This document shows, piece after piece, positions 29,784 through 38,586 of a stretch of 64,000 nucleotides of DNA. The notes beneath the pieces were generated by a model. The model ran no database searches. It had not been told where the DNA came from and saw only the letters and a list, made by a program, of their open reading frames with translations. Source of the stretch: Fictibacillus terranigra. Lineage in GTDB: Bacteria; Bacillota; Bacilli; Bacillales; Fictibacillaceae. Location: positions 682,001-746,000 of the forward strand of contig NZ_JAUHLN010000002.1 of NCBI RefSeq assembly GCF_030412265.1. The letters run 5' to 3'. The first letter of the stretch is position 1, and each line of letters opens with the position of its first letter. Position numbers and translations under genes: made by a program.

Positions 29784-30500
29784 TTAATCGTTCAGCTGGC
29801 GAAGTTCTTGTTTGATTTCTGTTTTTGATTTTGTTTTTTCATCGATCTCTTTAATAACACGGGCTGGTGTCCCTGCAACAACAGTATAAGGAGGCACATC
29901 TTCAATCACGATGGCACCCGCTGCAACAACAGCTCCTTTACCAACGGTCACTCCTTCAAGTACAACGGCATTCGCGCCAATAACAACATCATCCTCAACG
30001 ACAACAGGTTTTGCAGAAGGCGGCTCAATGACTCCGGCCAATACTGAACCTGCTCCGATATGGCAGTTTTTGCCGACTGTTGCACGTCCGCCAAGGACAA
30101 CGTTCATGTCGATCATGGTGCCGTCACCAATCACCGCACCGATATTGATGGAAGCCCCCATCATGATTATCGCATTGTTGCCGATTTCCACTTGATCACG
30201 AATAATTGCGCCCGGCTCGATGCGCGCGTTCACTTGCTTCATATCTAAAAGCGGGATCGCTGAATTGCGGCGATCATTTTCCACCACAAAATCTTCGATG
30301 TTCTTTTCATTCGTTTTCAAAGCTTCTCCAATTTCTTTCCATTCACCAAAAAGCACGCCCGTACTTCCGTTAATGAAAGACTTCGTGTTCTCACCAAATT
30401 GGAGCCCTTCCAGATTCCCTTTAACATATACTTTTACCGGTGTAGATTTCTTGCTGTTCTGTATAAATGAAATAATTTCATTTGCATCCATCATTTTCAT
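29784..30500 (-). CDS. dapH: Tetrahydrodipicolinate N-acetyltransferase
   Basis: 238-residue left-handed-beta-helix acetyltransferase, first committed step of the acetyl branch of DAP synthesis. The N-terminus [16 protein letters not shown] is nearly identical to B. subtilis DapH. The hexapeptide repeats ([17 protein letters not shown] onward, including [19 protein letters not shown]) fill the C-terminal half. It is the first gene of a dapH-dapL operon. Confidence 0.95.
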   Translation of the reverse strand: MKMMDANEIISFIQNSKKSTPVKVYVKGNLEGLQFGENTKSFINGSTGVLFGEWKEIGEALKTNEKNIEDFVVENDRRNSAIPLLDMKQVNARIEPGAIIRDQVEIGNNAIIMMGASINIGAVIGDGTMIDMNVVLGGRATVGKNCHIGAGSVLAGVIEPPSAKPVVVEDDVVIGANAVVLEGVTVGKGAVVAAGAIVIEDVPPYTVVAGTPARVIKEIDEKTKSKTEIKQELRQLND

Positions 30501-30579
30501 GTGTTTGCTCCTCCTTAAATACGTTCTGTCTTGTATTAAACCATTAAATTAAACTACATTCAAACCAAAAATGCTCGAG

Positions 30580-31440
30580 TCAGGCTTTGTTGACCAATTT
30601 CATGAAAGCCTCGACTTGTTTGAGCTCGAGTGTGGCTCCATGACAGATCAACCAAGTATCACGCTTCATCAATTCTCCGTTTTTGTTATGAAGCGGAACT
30701 TTATGGAACTCGTCCGCTTCACGCAAAGAAATGGAAGGAAGTATCGCATACCCTATCCCGTGAAGAGCCATCTGCTTACATGTTTCAATCTGATCCACAA
30801 TTATGGTTTTCTTTGGCGGAATGCTGAAATGGTCCTGCCACCACTCCTGGATATCCTGATAATAGGTGGAATGGCTTTTGAATTGAATAAAAGGCTTGTC
30901 CGTGGTCTGCAGCTCATCAATGGAGGAGATATCTGTATCCGTTAAATAAAGGCTGTCTGAAAACAGATGAATCTTCTCACCCCGCCATTCGGGGTTTCCC
31001 CGTACGATGCCAATGTGGATTTGATCTTCATACAGATGCTTGATAATTTCGCTGCTCCAGCCTGTAATCAGCGAAATATTGACTTGAGGATATAAGCTCA
31101 CATATTGCTTCAAAGCGTTGGGAAGCCAGTATTGTCCAATGATAGATGCGACGGCCAGCCTTAACGTACCGAAGACCTCTTTTGTCAATGATTGGAGTTC
31201 CTCTCTCACCCGCTCTTCTTCCTTCAACGTATCATTCACGTGTGCGATGATTTTCTCTCCAGCCGCAGTAATTGCCAAACCCTTTTGTGACCGTAAAAAA
31301 ATTTTTGTTCCCCAGCTGTTTTCAATCGTTTGAAGACGCTGGCTCAAAGCAGGCTGTGAAACATACAACCGTTCAGATGCCTTTCTCATATTCAATTCCT
31401 GGGCAAGAACTTGAAGAATTTTAAATTCGGAAAGCTGCAT
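30580..31440 (-). CDS. ccpC: LysR-family regulator CcpC (citrate-responsive)
   Basis: 286-residue LysR regulator. The N-terminal winged helix (RKASERLYVSQPALSQRLQTIE) is followed by the co-inducer domain with the CcpC-like GTLRLAVASIIGQYWLPNALKQY and DQIETCKQMALHGIGYAILPS. CcpC of B. subtilis represses citZ and citB and is relieved by citrate. Context upstream of dapH matches ykuM. AAAGGAGGGG precedes the ATG. Confidence 0.88.
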   Translation of the reverse strand: MQLSEFKILQVLAQELNMRKASERLYVSQPALSQRLQTIENSWGTKIFLRSQKGLAITAAGEKIIAHVNDTLKEEERVREELQSLTKEVFGTLRLAVASIIGQYWLPNALKQYVSLYPQVNISLITGWSSEIIKHLYEDQIHIGIVRGNPEWRGEKIHLFSDSLYLTDTDISSIDELQTTDKPFIQFKSHSTYYQDIQEWWQDHFSIPPKKTIIVDQIETCKQMALHGIGYAILPSISLREADEFHKVPLHNKNGELMKRDTWLICHGATLELKQVEAFMKLVNKA

Positions 31441-31586
31441 GCAAACCCCTCCTTTACAACCAATAACACGCTAAAAAGCAATAAGAAAAACTTATGAGTC
31501 TATCCTATTATATTCTATTTTCAATTATTTGACGAAATATTTATGATAATGGTAAATCATTCCTTAAACAGAAAGGATACAATGTT

Positions 31587-31967
31587 ATGAAATTAACGAT
31601 AAAAGGGATTCATCATGTTCAGGTGTGCATTCCTCCTGGGGGAGAGAATACGGCAAGAGATTTTTATACCCATGTGCTCGGTTTAGCAGAAATAGAAAAA
31701 CCAGAGGGTTTGAAGAAAAACGGCGGGCTGTGGTATCAGACAGGAAACCAGGAACTTCATATCGGCGTGGACCGTTCGGATTCATATAAAGGAAAAAGCC
31801 ACCCCGCGTTTGAGGTGGCTCAGCTGGAGCGTGTTAAACAGCATTTGCAAGCAAACGGAATTACAGTAAATGAAGAAAAGGAAATCCCGGGAATTTCACG
31901 GTTTTCCTTCCGTGATCCGTTCGGGAACCGCATTGAGCTCCTCGAAATCTTATCAAAAATTCAATAA
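31587..31967 (+). CDS. VOC (glyoxalase/dioxygenase fold) protein
   Basis: 126-residue single-domain vicinal-oxygen-chelate protein. Two beta-alpha-beta units are visible: GIHHVQVCIPPGGENTARDFYTHVLGL and the C-terminal FSFRDPFGNRIELLEIL, with the metal-ligand His and Glu of the fold. The substrate cannot be predicted; glyoxalases, fosfomycin-resistance proteins and dioxygenases share the fold. It is convergent with the MFS gene. Confidence 0.82.
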   Translation: MKLTIKGIHHVQVCIPPGGENTARDFYTHVLGLAEIEKPEGLKKNGGLWYQTGNQELHIGVDRSDSYKGKSHPAFEVAQLERVKQHLQANGITVNEEKEIPGISRFSFRDPFGNRIELLEILSKIQ

Positions 31968-32000
31968 AAAAACAGGGATCTATCGATCACCTGTTTTTTT
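31965..32000. terminator. Bidirectional terminator between VOC and MFS genes
   Basis: AAAACAGG-GATC-TATC-GATC-A-CCTGTTTT with A and T runs on either side; it overlaps the end of the MFS gene. Confidence 0.82.
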
Positions 32001-33503
32001 GTGCGGAGGTTTTGGGAGAAGCGCAGAGAAAAGAAAACTCAATACAGACAGCACCAGAACACCTTTATAAACATCTGACAATGAAAAAGAGAGGCCGTGC
32101 TGCATAAGTTCGATAGCAGTGCTGCTCAGTCTGCTTCGCTTTTCTTCATCCAGAAGTATATTTGCCGCATCGAGTGAAACCTTTTTGTCTCCGTGATTTT
32201 CGAAGTATGTACTGAGTCTGGTATTTAAGATACCGCCAAGTACAGCAGCGCCTAAGGCACTTCCCACAATTCTCATGAACATGTTCGATGCTGTAGCAAT
32301 ACCTCTCGTTCTCCAATCCACATTATTCTGTATGGCCACTATATAGGTGGTATTCGTAAGCCCCATCCCGCAGCCAATCAAAAATGAGCCGGCTCCTGCC
32401 CATACCGGACCTTTGGAAGGGTCCATAAGAACGAAGAAAATGGAACCGGCAATTAAAGCAATTCCTCCTGCTGATGCAACCGGACGGAATCCTACCTTAA
32501 GCAGAAGCTTGCCGCCAATGGTTGAAAAGATCGGCCAGCCGATGGACATTGCCGTAAGTGCGAACCCTGCAACCACCGGGGGCTGTTCCAGCACCCCTTG
32601 GATATAAGCGGGCAGGAAGCTCGATATGCCGATAAGAATCGCTCCATTCGTTAAGGATGCCGCGTTCGAGAGAGAAATAAGTTTGTTCCTCCACAAGAAG
32701 ACCGGCATCAGCGGTTCCGGGAACTTGGATTCATGGACAACAAACCAAAAGAGAACGCTCGCTGATAATATGGCCAACAGATATGTCTCCCACGAATTCC
32801 AAGGCCAAGCGGTTCCACCTTGTATGAGAAGCACCATTAGCGCGCTGACACCGACTAAAACGAAGAGTGATCCAAGATAATCGATATGCACCTGTTTTTT
32901 CTCCAAGTTTTCATGAAGATATTTCCCGACTCCGATCATGGATAGAATCCCCAGGGGGATGTTCATCCAGAAAACAAGTGACCAATGAGAATAAGTGACA
33001 AAAAATCCTCCGAGCAAGGGACCGAGTATGGCAGAGATCCCCCATACACTAGCAAGATACCCCTGTATTTTTGCCCGTTCCTCCATTGAATACATGTCAC
33101 CAACAATGGTAGTTGCGATAGGCTGTACAGCACCTGCTCCAAGACCCTGAATGAGTCTGTAAATGATAAGCTGTTTCATGGACACTGCAAATCCGCAAAG
33201 TAAAGAACCGATTAGAAAAAGAATGATTCCAATAATGAACACCGGTTTCCGTCCATAAAGATCGGACAGTTTTCCATAAATAAGAATGGTAACGGACTGC
33301 ATGAGGAGATAAGCTGAAAACACCCAGCTATATAATGCGAATCCCCCAAGATCTCCTACGATTCCAGGCATCGCAGTTGATACGATTGTACCTTCGATCG
33401 CTGCCATAAACATGGCAATGACTACTGACGCAAGCACCAGCGGTCTTTTTGTCTGCTGTTCTTCTCTCTTGGCAGATACCATCTGCCTGAAACTTTCATT
33501 CAT
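31980..33503 (-). CDS. DHA2-family MFS multidrug transporter (14 helices)
   Basis: 507-residue drug:proton antiporter of the EmrB/QacA group. MFS motif A is seen as GKLSDLYGRKPVF, and the opening LASVVIAMFMAAIEGTIVSTAMPGIVGDL is typical of DHA2 pumps, as is the IQGLGAGAVQPIA antiporter motif. Its start overlaps the end of the cation-efflux gene by 8 bp, so the two are co-transcribed. The substrate is unknown. Confidence 0.9.
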   Translation of the reverse strand: MNESFRQMVSAKREEQQTKRPLVLASVVIAMFMAAIEGTIVSTAMPGIVGDLGGFALYSWVFSAYLLMQSVTILIYGKLSDLYGRKPVFIIGIILFLIGSLLCGFAVSMKQLIIYRLIQGLGAGAVQPIATTIVGDMYSMEERAKIQGYLASVWGISAILGPLLGGFFVTYSHWSLVFWMNIPLGILSMIGVGKYLHENLEKKQVHIDYLGSLFVLVGVSALMVLLIQGGTAWPWNSWETYLLAILSASVLFWFVVHESKFPEPLMPVFLWRNKLISLSNAASLTNGAILIGISSFLPAYIQGVLEQPPVVAGFALTAMSIGWPIFSTIGGKLLLKVGFRPVASAGGIALIAGSIFFVLMDPSKGPVWAGAGSFLIGCGMGLTNTTYIVAIQNNVDWRTRGIATASNMFMRIVGSALGAAVLGGILNTRLSTYFENHGDKKVSLDAANILLDEEKRSRLSSTAIELMQHGLSFSLSDVYKGVLVLSVLSFLFSALLPKPPHKKTGDR

Positions 33504-34389
33504 TTTTCTCTACCTCATTTCTTATCTCATGCGGCTCTACATGAACCGAAATGCTTTCTACTTTATACTCCTGCTTGAGCAATTTTTCTATATTCTCCGT
33601 AATCATGTGGCTTTCAACGACATTCAATGAGGGGTCTACATCGATCGTTACATCGATAATGGCCAGACTTCCATGCTTTCTTGCTTTTAAGCTCGTTACT
33701 TGTTTTACGCCCTTGACCTGAAGGATTACCTTCTCCATCTCTTTGCCTTCTTCAAAATCAAATCCATCAGAAAGATTATGAGAAGTTTCGTAGAAGATAT
33801 CCCACCCTGTTTTGATGATCATCATTGCTACCAGCACCGCTGCAAGGGGATCAAGCCACACGATGCCGAATTGAGCTCCGAAGATGCCCACTGCTGCCCC
33901 GATACTGACGAATGCATCAGACCGGTTGTCAAGGGCTGCCGCCTTTAAGCCTTGGCTGTCTGTTACTTTAGCAAGTTTAATGTTGTAGCGGTAGACCGCA
34001 AGCATTAAAGCCGCTGAAATGACTGCAGTGAAGCCAGCTATCGTTGAAGGTGGCCTCATCTTAAATTCCACAATGCTCTTTATTGCAGAAATAAAAACTT
34101 CAAGTCCGATAACCACCATTATAAAGGAAGCAATCATGGATGCAATCGTCTCAGCTCGAAGGTGGCCGTAAGGGTGATCACGATCTGCCGGTTTTTTGGA
34201 AATCTTTAATCCGATAAGGACGGCGACTGATGCCAGAATATCAGTCGTGTTATTTAAACCGTCAGCAACCAAAGCTTCTGAAGAATAAATCCATCCTACG
34301 CCAAGCTTCAGCAGTGACAAGACGATGTATGCAAGTAAACTGAGATATACACCCTTCTCAACTCCGCTCTGTATCTTTTCCTCCGGCAT
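33496..34389 (-). CDS. Cation diffusion facilitator family transporter
   Basis: 297-residue CDF exporter. Six helices carry the metal-site acidic residues (VADGLNNTTDILASVAV and DNRSDAFVSIGAAVG), DHPYGHLRAETIAS lies in a loop, and a ferredoxin-like C-terminal domain ends in HVEPHE. DHPYGHLRAE is typical of the zinc/manganese/iron CDFs, including the MneS/MneP type, but the metal is not certain. It is the first gene of a two-gene unit with the MFS pump. Confidence 0.9.
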   Translation of the reverse strand: MPEEKIQSGVEKGVYLSLLAYIVLSLLKLGVGWIYSSEALVADGLNNTTDILASVAVLIGLKISKKPADRDHPYGHLRAETIASMIASFIMVVIGLEVFISAIKSIVEFKMRPPSTIAGFTAVISAALMLAVYRYNIKLAKVTDSQGLKAAALDNRSDAFVSIGAAVGIFGAQFGIVWLDPLAAVLVAMMIIKTGWDIFYETSHNLSDGFDFEEGKEMEKVILQVKGVKQVTSLKARKHGSLAIIDVTIDVDPSLNVVESHMITENIEKLLKQEYKVESISVHVEPHEIRNEVEKNE

Positions 34390-34460
34390 AGCCCCTCACA
34401 CCCTCTTATGATTCATTCACCTGAAAAAGGCTACGTTTAGCATTCCTAATTCGTTCTATT

Positions 34461-35213
34461 TTAATGATGATAGATCATCTTTCGTGTCATACCGCCATCG
34501 ATCACCAAGTTCTCCCCATTAACAAAGTTGTTTTCAGGTGCCGTTAAATATAAACAGGCTCTTGAGATATCTGATGGTTTTCCTACCCTCTTGGACCAAT
34601 GCTGCTCATGGTCAATCTCCCTTAAACCATCATAATCCTTCGTTTCGATCCAGCCTGGGCTGATGGCGTTAACCGTGATTCCATGCTCACTGAAGGATGC
34701 GGCCATAGCATGTGTGAGTGCAGCAATACCCCCTTTTGTTGCGGCATATGCCTCACTATGAGGTTCAGACATGGAAGCCCTGGTCGATGCAATATTGACG
34801 ATGGAGCCTCCTCCGTTTTCTTTCATCTGTTTACCAGCTTCCCTTGAACATAAAAATACGCTCCGGAGATTGGTATGTATGACATCCTCCCACTCTTCCA
34901 GTTCCAAATCGAACGGGGATTTCCATATCCCTTTTCCGGCATTGTTGATGAGAATGTCAACCGGCCCGAAATCACGCTTTGTTTGTTTCATTAGAGAGGA
35001 AATATCTTCAGGCTCGCGGACATCCGTTTGAATAAAGACCGCTTGCCCTCCACCGGATTGTATATTAGTTAAAGTTTCTTTCGCTTCCTTTTCCTTGTGA
35101 TCTGCGATCACCACTTTCGCTCCAGCGCCTGCAAAATCTATGGCAATCTGTCTGCCAATCCCCTGACCCGCTCCAGTAACAACAACTACTTTATTCTTGA
35201 ACAAATGCATCAT
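34461..35213 (-). CDS. SDR-family oxidoreductase
   Basis: 250-residue short-chain dehydrogenase. The cofactor motif VVTGAGQGIGRQIA, NNAG, the catalytic Ser (NIAST) and YAATKGG (YxxxK) are intact, and the C-terminus INGENLVIDGGMTR-type is classical. It resembles glucose 1-dehydrogenase or 3-oxoacyl reductase; the substrate is unknown. AGGAGAGA lies within the tail of the upstream pseudogene, with which it was probably once co-transcribed. Confidence 0.9.
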   Translation of the reverse strand: MMHLFKNKVVVVTGAGQGIGRQIAIDFAGAGAKVVIADHKEKEAKETLTNIQSGGGQAVFIQTDVREPEDISSLMKQTKRDFGPVDILINNAGKGIWKSPFDLELEEWEDVIHTNLRSVFLCSREAGKQMKENGGGSIVNIASTRASMSEPHSEAYAATKGGIAALTHAMAASFSEHGITVNAISPGWIETKDYDGLREIDHEQHWSKRVGKPSDISRACLYLTAPENNFVNGENLVIDGGMTRKMIYHH

Positions 35214-35219
35214 TCTCTC

Positions 35220-35410
35220 CTATTCTTCTTTTCGGCTTACTACCACTTTTCCGATCGTCTTTCCTGACTCTACTTTCGAGTGGGCATCTCTCATCGTTTT
35301 TGCATCAATGGGTTGAAGGATTTCAGTTAATGTTGTTTTAATATTCCCTCATCGAACATTTTGGCCATCTCTGTCCCTACCGCCTTCATTTTTTCACTCA
35401 AAACTATCAT
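35220..35410 (-). pseudogene. Remnant of a zinc-type alcohol dehydrogenase/quinone reductase
   Basis: Only the C-terminal about 60 residues survive. One frame reads VLSEKMKAVGTEMAKMFDEG and the neighbouring frame continues IKTTLTEILQPIDAKTMRDA and ends ESGKTIGKVVVSRKEE. This pattern is typical of the end of medium-chain zinc dehydrogenases. A frameshift at about 35,340 separates the two parts and the N-terminal nine-tenths is deleted. Its stop is 7 bp before the SDR gene. Confidence 0.7.
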
Positions 35411-35627
35411 CCTTTCTATCTGTTTATGTTTCCCTCAACCATACAGAAAAAAAAGGCGAGACACCATTAAAGAGGACTGAAAAAGCCTGCCGTTCGAGAA
35501 GTCTCGACTATTCTTTGTGTGGGTAGTTGTATTTGTCCAAATTTTGCTGCCCGTCCAAACCAACCAAGAACGAAACGCATAAACTATGACAAGTACAAGT
35601 TCCAATTTTTTAAAAGGTGGTTGAAGA

Positions 35628-35879
35628 ATGAAATTCCCCTCAAAACATTCACAATCCTGTAAACGATTTAAACACCTTAAATCGGGAAACAAAGTGATTG
35701 TTCGTTTACATGATACATCGGTTGAAATTACTTTTAGACATTATGACTCTTCTAAGGGTCTTGTTACGGGAAAGATTGCTGATGGGAGCATGGTAAAATT
35801 TAAATGCTGTGACGTAAACTCGGTAACCTCTATCAATAAGACTCCGACTCAGAATTGGTTCATCGAAGGGCGATCCTGA
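35628..35879 (+). CDS. Small basic protein of unknown function
   Basis: 83 residues, Lys/Arg/Ser-rich N-terminus followed by what looks like an SH3-like beta barrel (NKVIVRLHDTSVEITFRHYD, then LVTGKIADGSMVKFKC). AAAGGTGG stands about 7 bases before the ATG and a terminator follows. No family is recognised; real coding is likely but not certain. Confidence 0.55.
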   Translation: MKFPSKHSQSCKRFKHLKSGNKVIVRLHDTSVEITFRHYDSSKGLVTGKIADGSMVKFKCCDVNSVTSINKTPTQNWFIEGRS

Positions 35880-35935
35880 ATCTATTGTGGTCATTCCTGA
35901 TCCAGCCCTGGATTGGTTATTGATACAAAAATAAA

Positions 35936-35980
35936 AAAGCCACTTAAAAAGTAACGGTTTCCGTTTTGAGGTGGTTTTTA
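35936..35980 (+). terminator. Terminator after the small basic protein gene
   Basis: Imperfect arms AAGCCACTT...AACGG and CCGTTTTGAGGTGGTT, then TTTTA. Confidence 0.65.
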
Positions 35981-36054
35981 TCCCAGTTAATCGTAAAATG
36001 ACAGAGAATATCACAAAAGGACAGCTGAAATTTGCTGTCCTTTTGACATTCAAT

Positions 36055-36141
36055 TTAGTAACTCCTCAAGCTGTCCGCGGTTAACCCATGGAACTTCTTC
36101 TCAGCAATGAACTCTTTTTCCATCCTCTCAATTGAAGCCAA
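36055..36141 (-). pseudogene. 28-codon ORF resembling an integrase N-terminus
   Basis: TTG start 8 bases after a perfect AAGGAGG; reads MASIERMEKEFIAEKKFHG then LTADSLRSY and stops. The pattern (acidic helix, then GLT..SLRSY) is like the SAM-like core-binding domain of tyrosine recombinases, which continue after the Tyr. It lies about 110 bp past the 3' end of the tRNA-Val gene, where an earlier element could have left it. Alternatively it is an unrelated small protein. Confidence 0.35.
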
Positions 36142-36252
36142 CAAAAAAACCTCCTTAATGTTCTCTTTTCGGATTAAACCGTACAGAGTTCACTAAGAAG
36201 GTTATACAAGCTCACAGGTGGAGCCCTGTGCACTTTTAGCTCTAAATATGTA

Positions 36253-36328
36253 TGGTGACCCGAGAGGGGTTCGAACCCCCGACCTCTACCCTGTCAAGGT
36301 AGCGCTCTCCCAGCTGAGCTATCGGATC
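36253..36328 (-). tRNA. tRNA-Val (anticodon GAC)
   Basis: 76 nt including an encoded CCA. Cloverleaf: acceptor GATCCGA/TCGGGTC (one G-T pair), D arm GCTC...GAGC, anticodon arm CTACC-TTGACAG-GGTAG and T arm with TTCGAAC. The 5' half (36290-36328) belongs to the duplicated att sequence, so the gene was rebuilt by the element's own DNA. Its natural promoter is no longer upstream. Confidence 0.93.
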
Positions 36329-36331
36329 AAT
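36290..36331. repeat. Left attachment repeat (attL)
   Basis: 42 bp, beginning CCTGTCAAGGTAGCG and ending ATCGGATCAAT, identical to 53601-53642. It covers the anticodon loop to the 5' end of tRNA-Val plus three bases. Confidence 0.95.
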
Positions 36332-36335
36332 TTTC

Positions 36336-36393
36336 GGTATGTCAACGTTAGTCCTTTCGATATGTAAAAACGGCGGTATATCAACGTTCCGTC
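36336..36393. repeat. Integrase-arm-like direct repeats, left end
   Basis: Two copies of GGTATRTCAACGTT (36336-36349 and 36375-36388), each followed by a partly shared GTCC/CGTC. A third, inverted copy is at 53543-53562 near the right end. Candidate arm-type integrase or excisionase sites. Confidence 0.55.
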
Positions 36394-36442
36394 AGCGTTA
36401 GTCCATTCGAGATATCAAACGTTCCTAATCGGTACAAGAAAG

Positions 36443-36472
36443 ATAATACCACACAGGACCGCTACCCTGCAA
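36443..36472 (-). promoter_or_regulatory. Possible replacement promoter for tRNA-Val supplied by the element
   Basis: Minus-strand TTGCAG, 18 bases, TATTAT; the predicted start is about 108 bases before the tRNA. It is the best SigA-like match in the element's left end. Confidence 0.4.
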
Positions 36473-36504
36473 GAGAAAAGAGCGAGAAACTGTCGAAAAT
36501 TTTT

Positions 36505-36843
36505 TTACGGTTTATCGGATATTGTCACACCTGTTATGTCCGAAAATTTAATCCTGGCGATTTCTCCGTTCTTGGTTACGATTCTTACGTGCTTATTATG
36601 TACGTCCAGATAATGTATGTGCCCGGTCAAGACTTCGATAACTCCCGATCGGTAATACGCAATCTCGACCGCCATACTGAACTCCATTGCCTCGCAGATA
36701 GTATCGTTAATCTCCTCGAGTTGTTGCTCGTCCAGTGTCGGTTTTTCTATGCGGGTGTTGTCCCAGTCGTATCCTCTCAACGCATCAACATGCTGTGGTA
36801 TGAACATACCCTGCCATTTCATTTTTCCACGGTCACGGATCAA
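36505..36843 (-). CDS. YolD-like protein
   Basis: 112-residue YolD-family protein. The N-terminal RDRGKMKWQGMFIPQHVDAL and C-terminal GHIHYLDVHNKHVRIVTKNGEIARIKFSDITGV fit the family, which usually accompanies Y-family (UvrX/DinB-like) polymerases on Bacillus elements. No such polymerase is in this element. Start TTG at 36843 lies eight bases after GGAG. The promoter carries a LexA box, so it should be SOS-induced. It is the gene nearest the left end. Confidence 0.82.
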   Translation of the reverse strand: MIRDRGKMKWQGMFIPQHVDALRGYDWDNTRIEKPTLDEQQLEEINDTICEAMEFSMAVEIAYYRSGVIEVLTGHIHYLDVHNKHVRIVTKNGEIARIKFSDITGVTISDKP

Positions 36844-36874
36844 AGTAACCACTCCTTTTAATCCATAATATAAC

Positions 36875-36888
36875 CGAACGTACGTTCT
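36875..36888. promoter_or_regulatory. LexA (SOS) box
   Basis: CGAACGTACGTTCT matches the B. subtilis consensus CGAACRNRYGTTCG at 13 of 14 positions. It lies between a TTTACA and a TATTAT upstream of the YolD gene. Confidence 0.8.
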
Positions 36889-36903
36889 TGTAAACAGGTA
36901 AAT

Positions 36904-36943
36904 AAAAACAACCGCCACCCTAACGAAAGAGTGACGGCGAAAA
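36904..36943 (-). terminator. Terminator of the tape-measure operon
   Basis: Minus-strand CGCCGTCACTC / GGGTGGCGG imperfect stem followed by TTGTTTTTATT. Confidence 0.7.
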
Positions 36944-37011
36944 AGGGGTAAGTGGTTATTTAATACTTTCGCGTTAAGTTACCGTAAACCTGCAATTGTC
37001 GAACGATTTTA

Positions 37012-38586
37012 TTAACCGACGGCTGCTCCGTTCCAACCTGCGTTTTCTAATTCGTCAGCAAAGGCATCCATTAGTTTCTTTACGGTATGTTTATCTGTTG
37101 GCCCGGCGGTAATTGAGATGTTCTGAATAACGACGCCACCGCCGCCTGGCCCTTTTCGGTTTGAGTATGCCTTATTTTCTTCCGGTGTAAGAACGCGTTC
37201 GCCCTTATGAAGGGTAGCGCTGTAACCATTGTAGGGAACATTTGACAAGCCTCCGGCATGCGACTTACCTTTACCGCCGAATAAACTGTGTAGTCCTTCT
37301 TTAACGCCCCAGTTAACGGCATTTCGTCCGATGTTTTGAGGTAGCATATTCCTGATTAACGATGCCGCTGGCTTGATAACTTTAATCGTTGCTTCTATCG
37401 GATGGCTCGTAAGGTAGTTCTTCGCACCGCTGAAGATAGCCTTACCGATGTCTGAACCGATTCTTACCGCAGCACTAGCGATAACTGGAGAAGCCGCTTC
37501 CAACTGCCTAGCCGCTGACTCGATGATCTTCCTCGACATACTCGCAATCTTACCAGCACCTTCACGGTTAAACCACGCCATAAACGTGCTCCAGATGTCC
37601 TCGATTACGAACTTGATTTTGGTTTTAATGTCCGGTAACTTATAGAACTTTGGATTATTTATGAAGTGGGTATTAATGTAGTTTTCCGCCCACGCGATAG
37701 CCGATTCCAAACCTTTAAAGCCCGCAGCGATGCCGGCGCTAAGTTTCTGACCGAAAAGCTCGAAGGCTTTCGAGTTTGCCATTCGCGTTAGTTGATCGAT
37801 TACCGGTTTAGCTGCCTCGAGTCCCGCTTTACCGAAGCTGGCTAGTTTTAACTTTACGGTGTCAATCAGCTTTTGCCACTTAATGAGTCCGGTTTCGTTT
37901 ACCTTATTGAGGAATGACTGATTGTATCCCATCGTCGCAAGGACTTTATCTAATGCCTGGAGTTTACCTTGTAGCGTACCGGCGCTTTTAACGCTGGCTA
38001 ACATCTTCTTCGGTAAGTTAAAACGCTCAGATAGCGATACCAGGTCGCCGGACAACGCCTCACGAATAGAAAAAGCCGCACCCTCCATTCCTTCGAGCGG
38101 ATTTGATGCCGCTAATCTTTCGGTAATCTTTACCGCATATTCAAGTTGTTTTACCGATTTAGTTAACGGTACATACGCTTTACCTGCCCCGAAAAAGTCT
38201 TCTTGAGAAAACATCGAATCTGCGCCGGCTTTATTCAAGAATTTAAAGAACTTTTCGGCCGCTTTCGTATTCTTCTGGAATAACGCAGAAACTTGAACTT
38301 GCGCCAATTCCAATTTCGCAGCCTCTCCGACCGTTGCGTTAAATAATTTTGCTGCTCCTTGGGCTGCAGCGAATCCACCCGCTACGGCCGCCAATGGTCC
38401 AGCTACCGCCTTTGAAGCCGACGCAATCTTACTGAACGCTGAAGTACCTCTAGATTGCATTTTACTCATTGAGCTTGTTGTGCGCTGAGTCATTTTATTC
38501 ATGGTTTCGGTTTGCCTTTGGATCTGCCGCATTGGACGGCTAAATTGGTCATTGAGTCTAATAACTGCCTTGAGGTCAAATGCCAT
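37012..38586 (-). CDS. Phage-type tail tape-measure-like protein
   Basis: 524 residues. The N-terminus (VIRLNDQFSRPMRQIQRQTE, Ser/Thr/Met-rich helix, then AVAGPLAAVAGGFAAAQGAAK) is the typical start of tail tape-measure proteins. The Gly/His-rich HAGGLSNVPYNGYSATLHKGERVLTPEEN is the usual C-terminal mark. In phages it sets tail length and helps DNA entry. It is short for the family, and no other tail gene that I can recognise is nearby, so its job here is uncertain. Confidence 0.85.
   Translation of the reverse strand: MAFDLKAVIRLNDQFSRPMRQIQRQTETMNKMTQRTTSSMSKMQSRGTSAFSKIASASKAVAGPLAAVAGGFAAAQGAAKLFNATVGEAAKLELAQVQVSALFQKNTKAAEKFFKFLNKAGADSMFSQEDFFGAGKAYVPLTKSVKQLEYAVKITERLAASNPLEGMEGAAFSIREALSGDLVSLSERFNLPKKMLASVKSAGTLQGKLQALDKVLATMGYNQSFLNKVNETGLIKWQKLIDTVKLKLASFGKAGLEAAKPVIDQLTRMANSKAFELFGQKLSAGIAAGFKGLESAIAWAENYINTHFINNPKFYKLPDIKTKIKFVIEDIWSTFMAWFNREGAGKIASMSRKIIESAARQLEAASPVIASAAVRIGSDIGKAIFSGAKNYLTSHPIEATIKVIKPAASLIRNMLPQNIGRNAVNWGVKEGLHSLFGGKGKSHAGGLSNVPYNGYSATLHKGERVLTPEENKAYSNRKGPGGGGVVIQNISITAGPTDKHTVKKLMDAFADELENAGWNGAAVG

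Noticed and set aside
35435-35692. 85-codon leftward ORF
   Set aside because: No ribosome site, odd composition, and it overlaps the better-supported rightward gene at 35,628.
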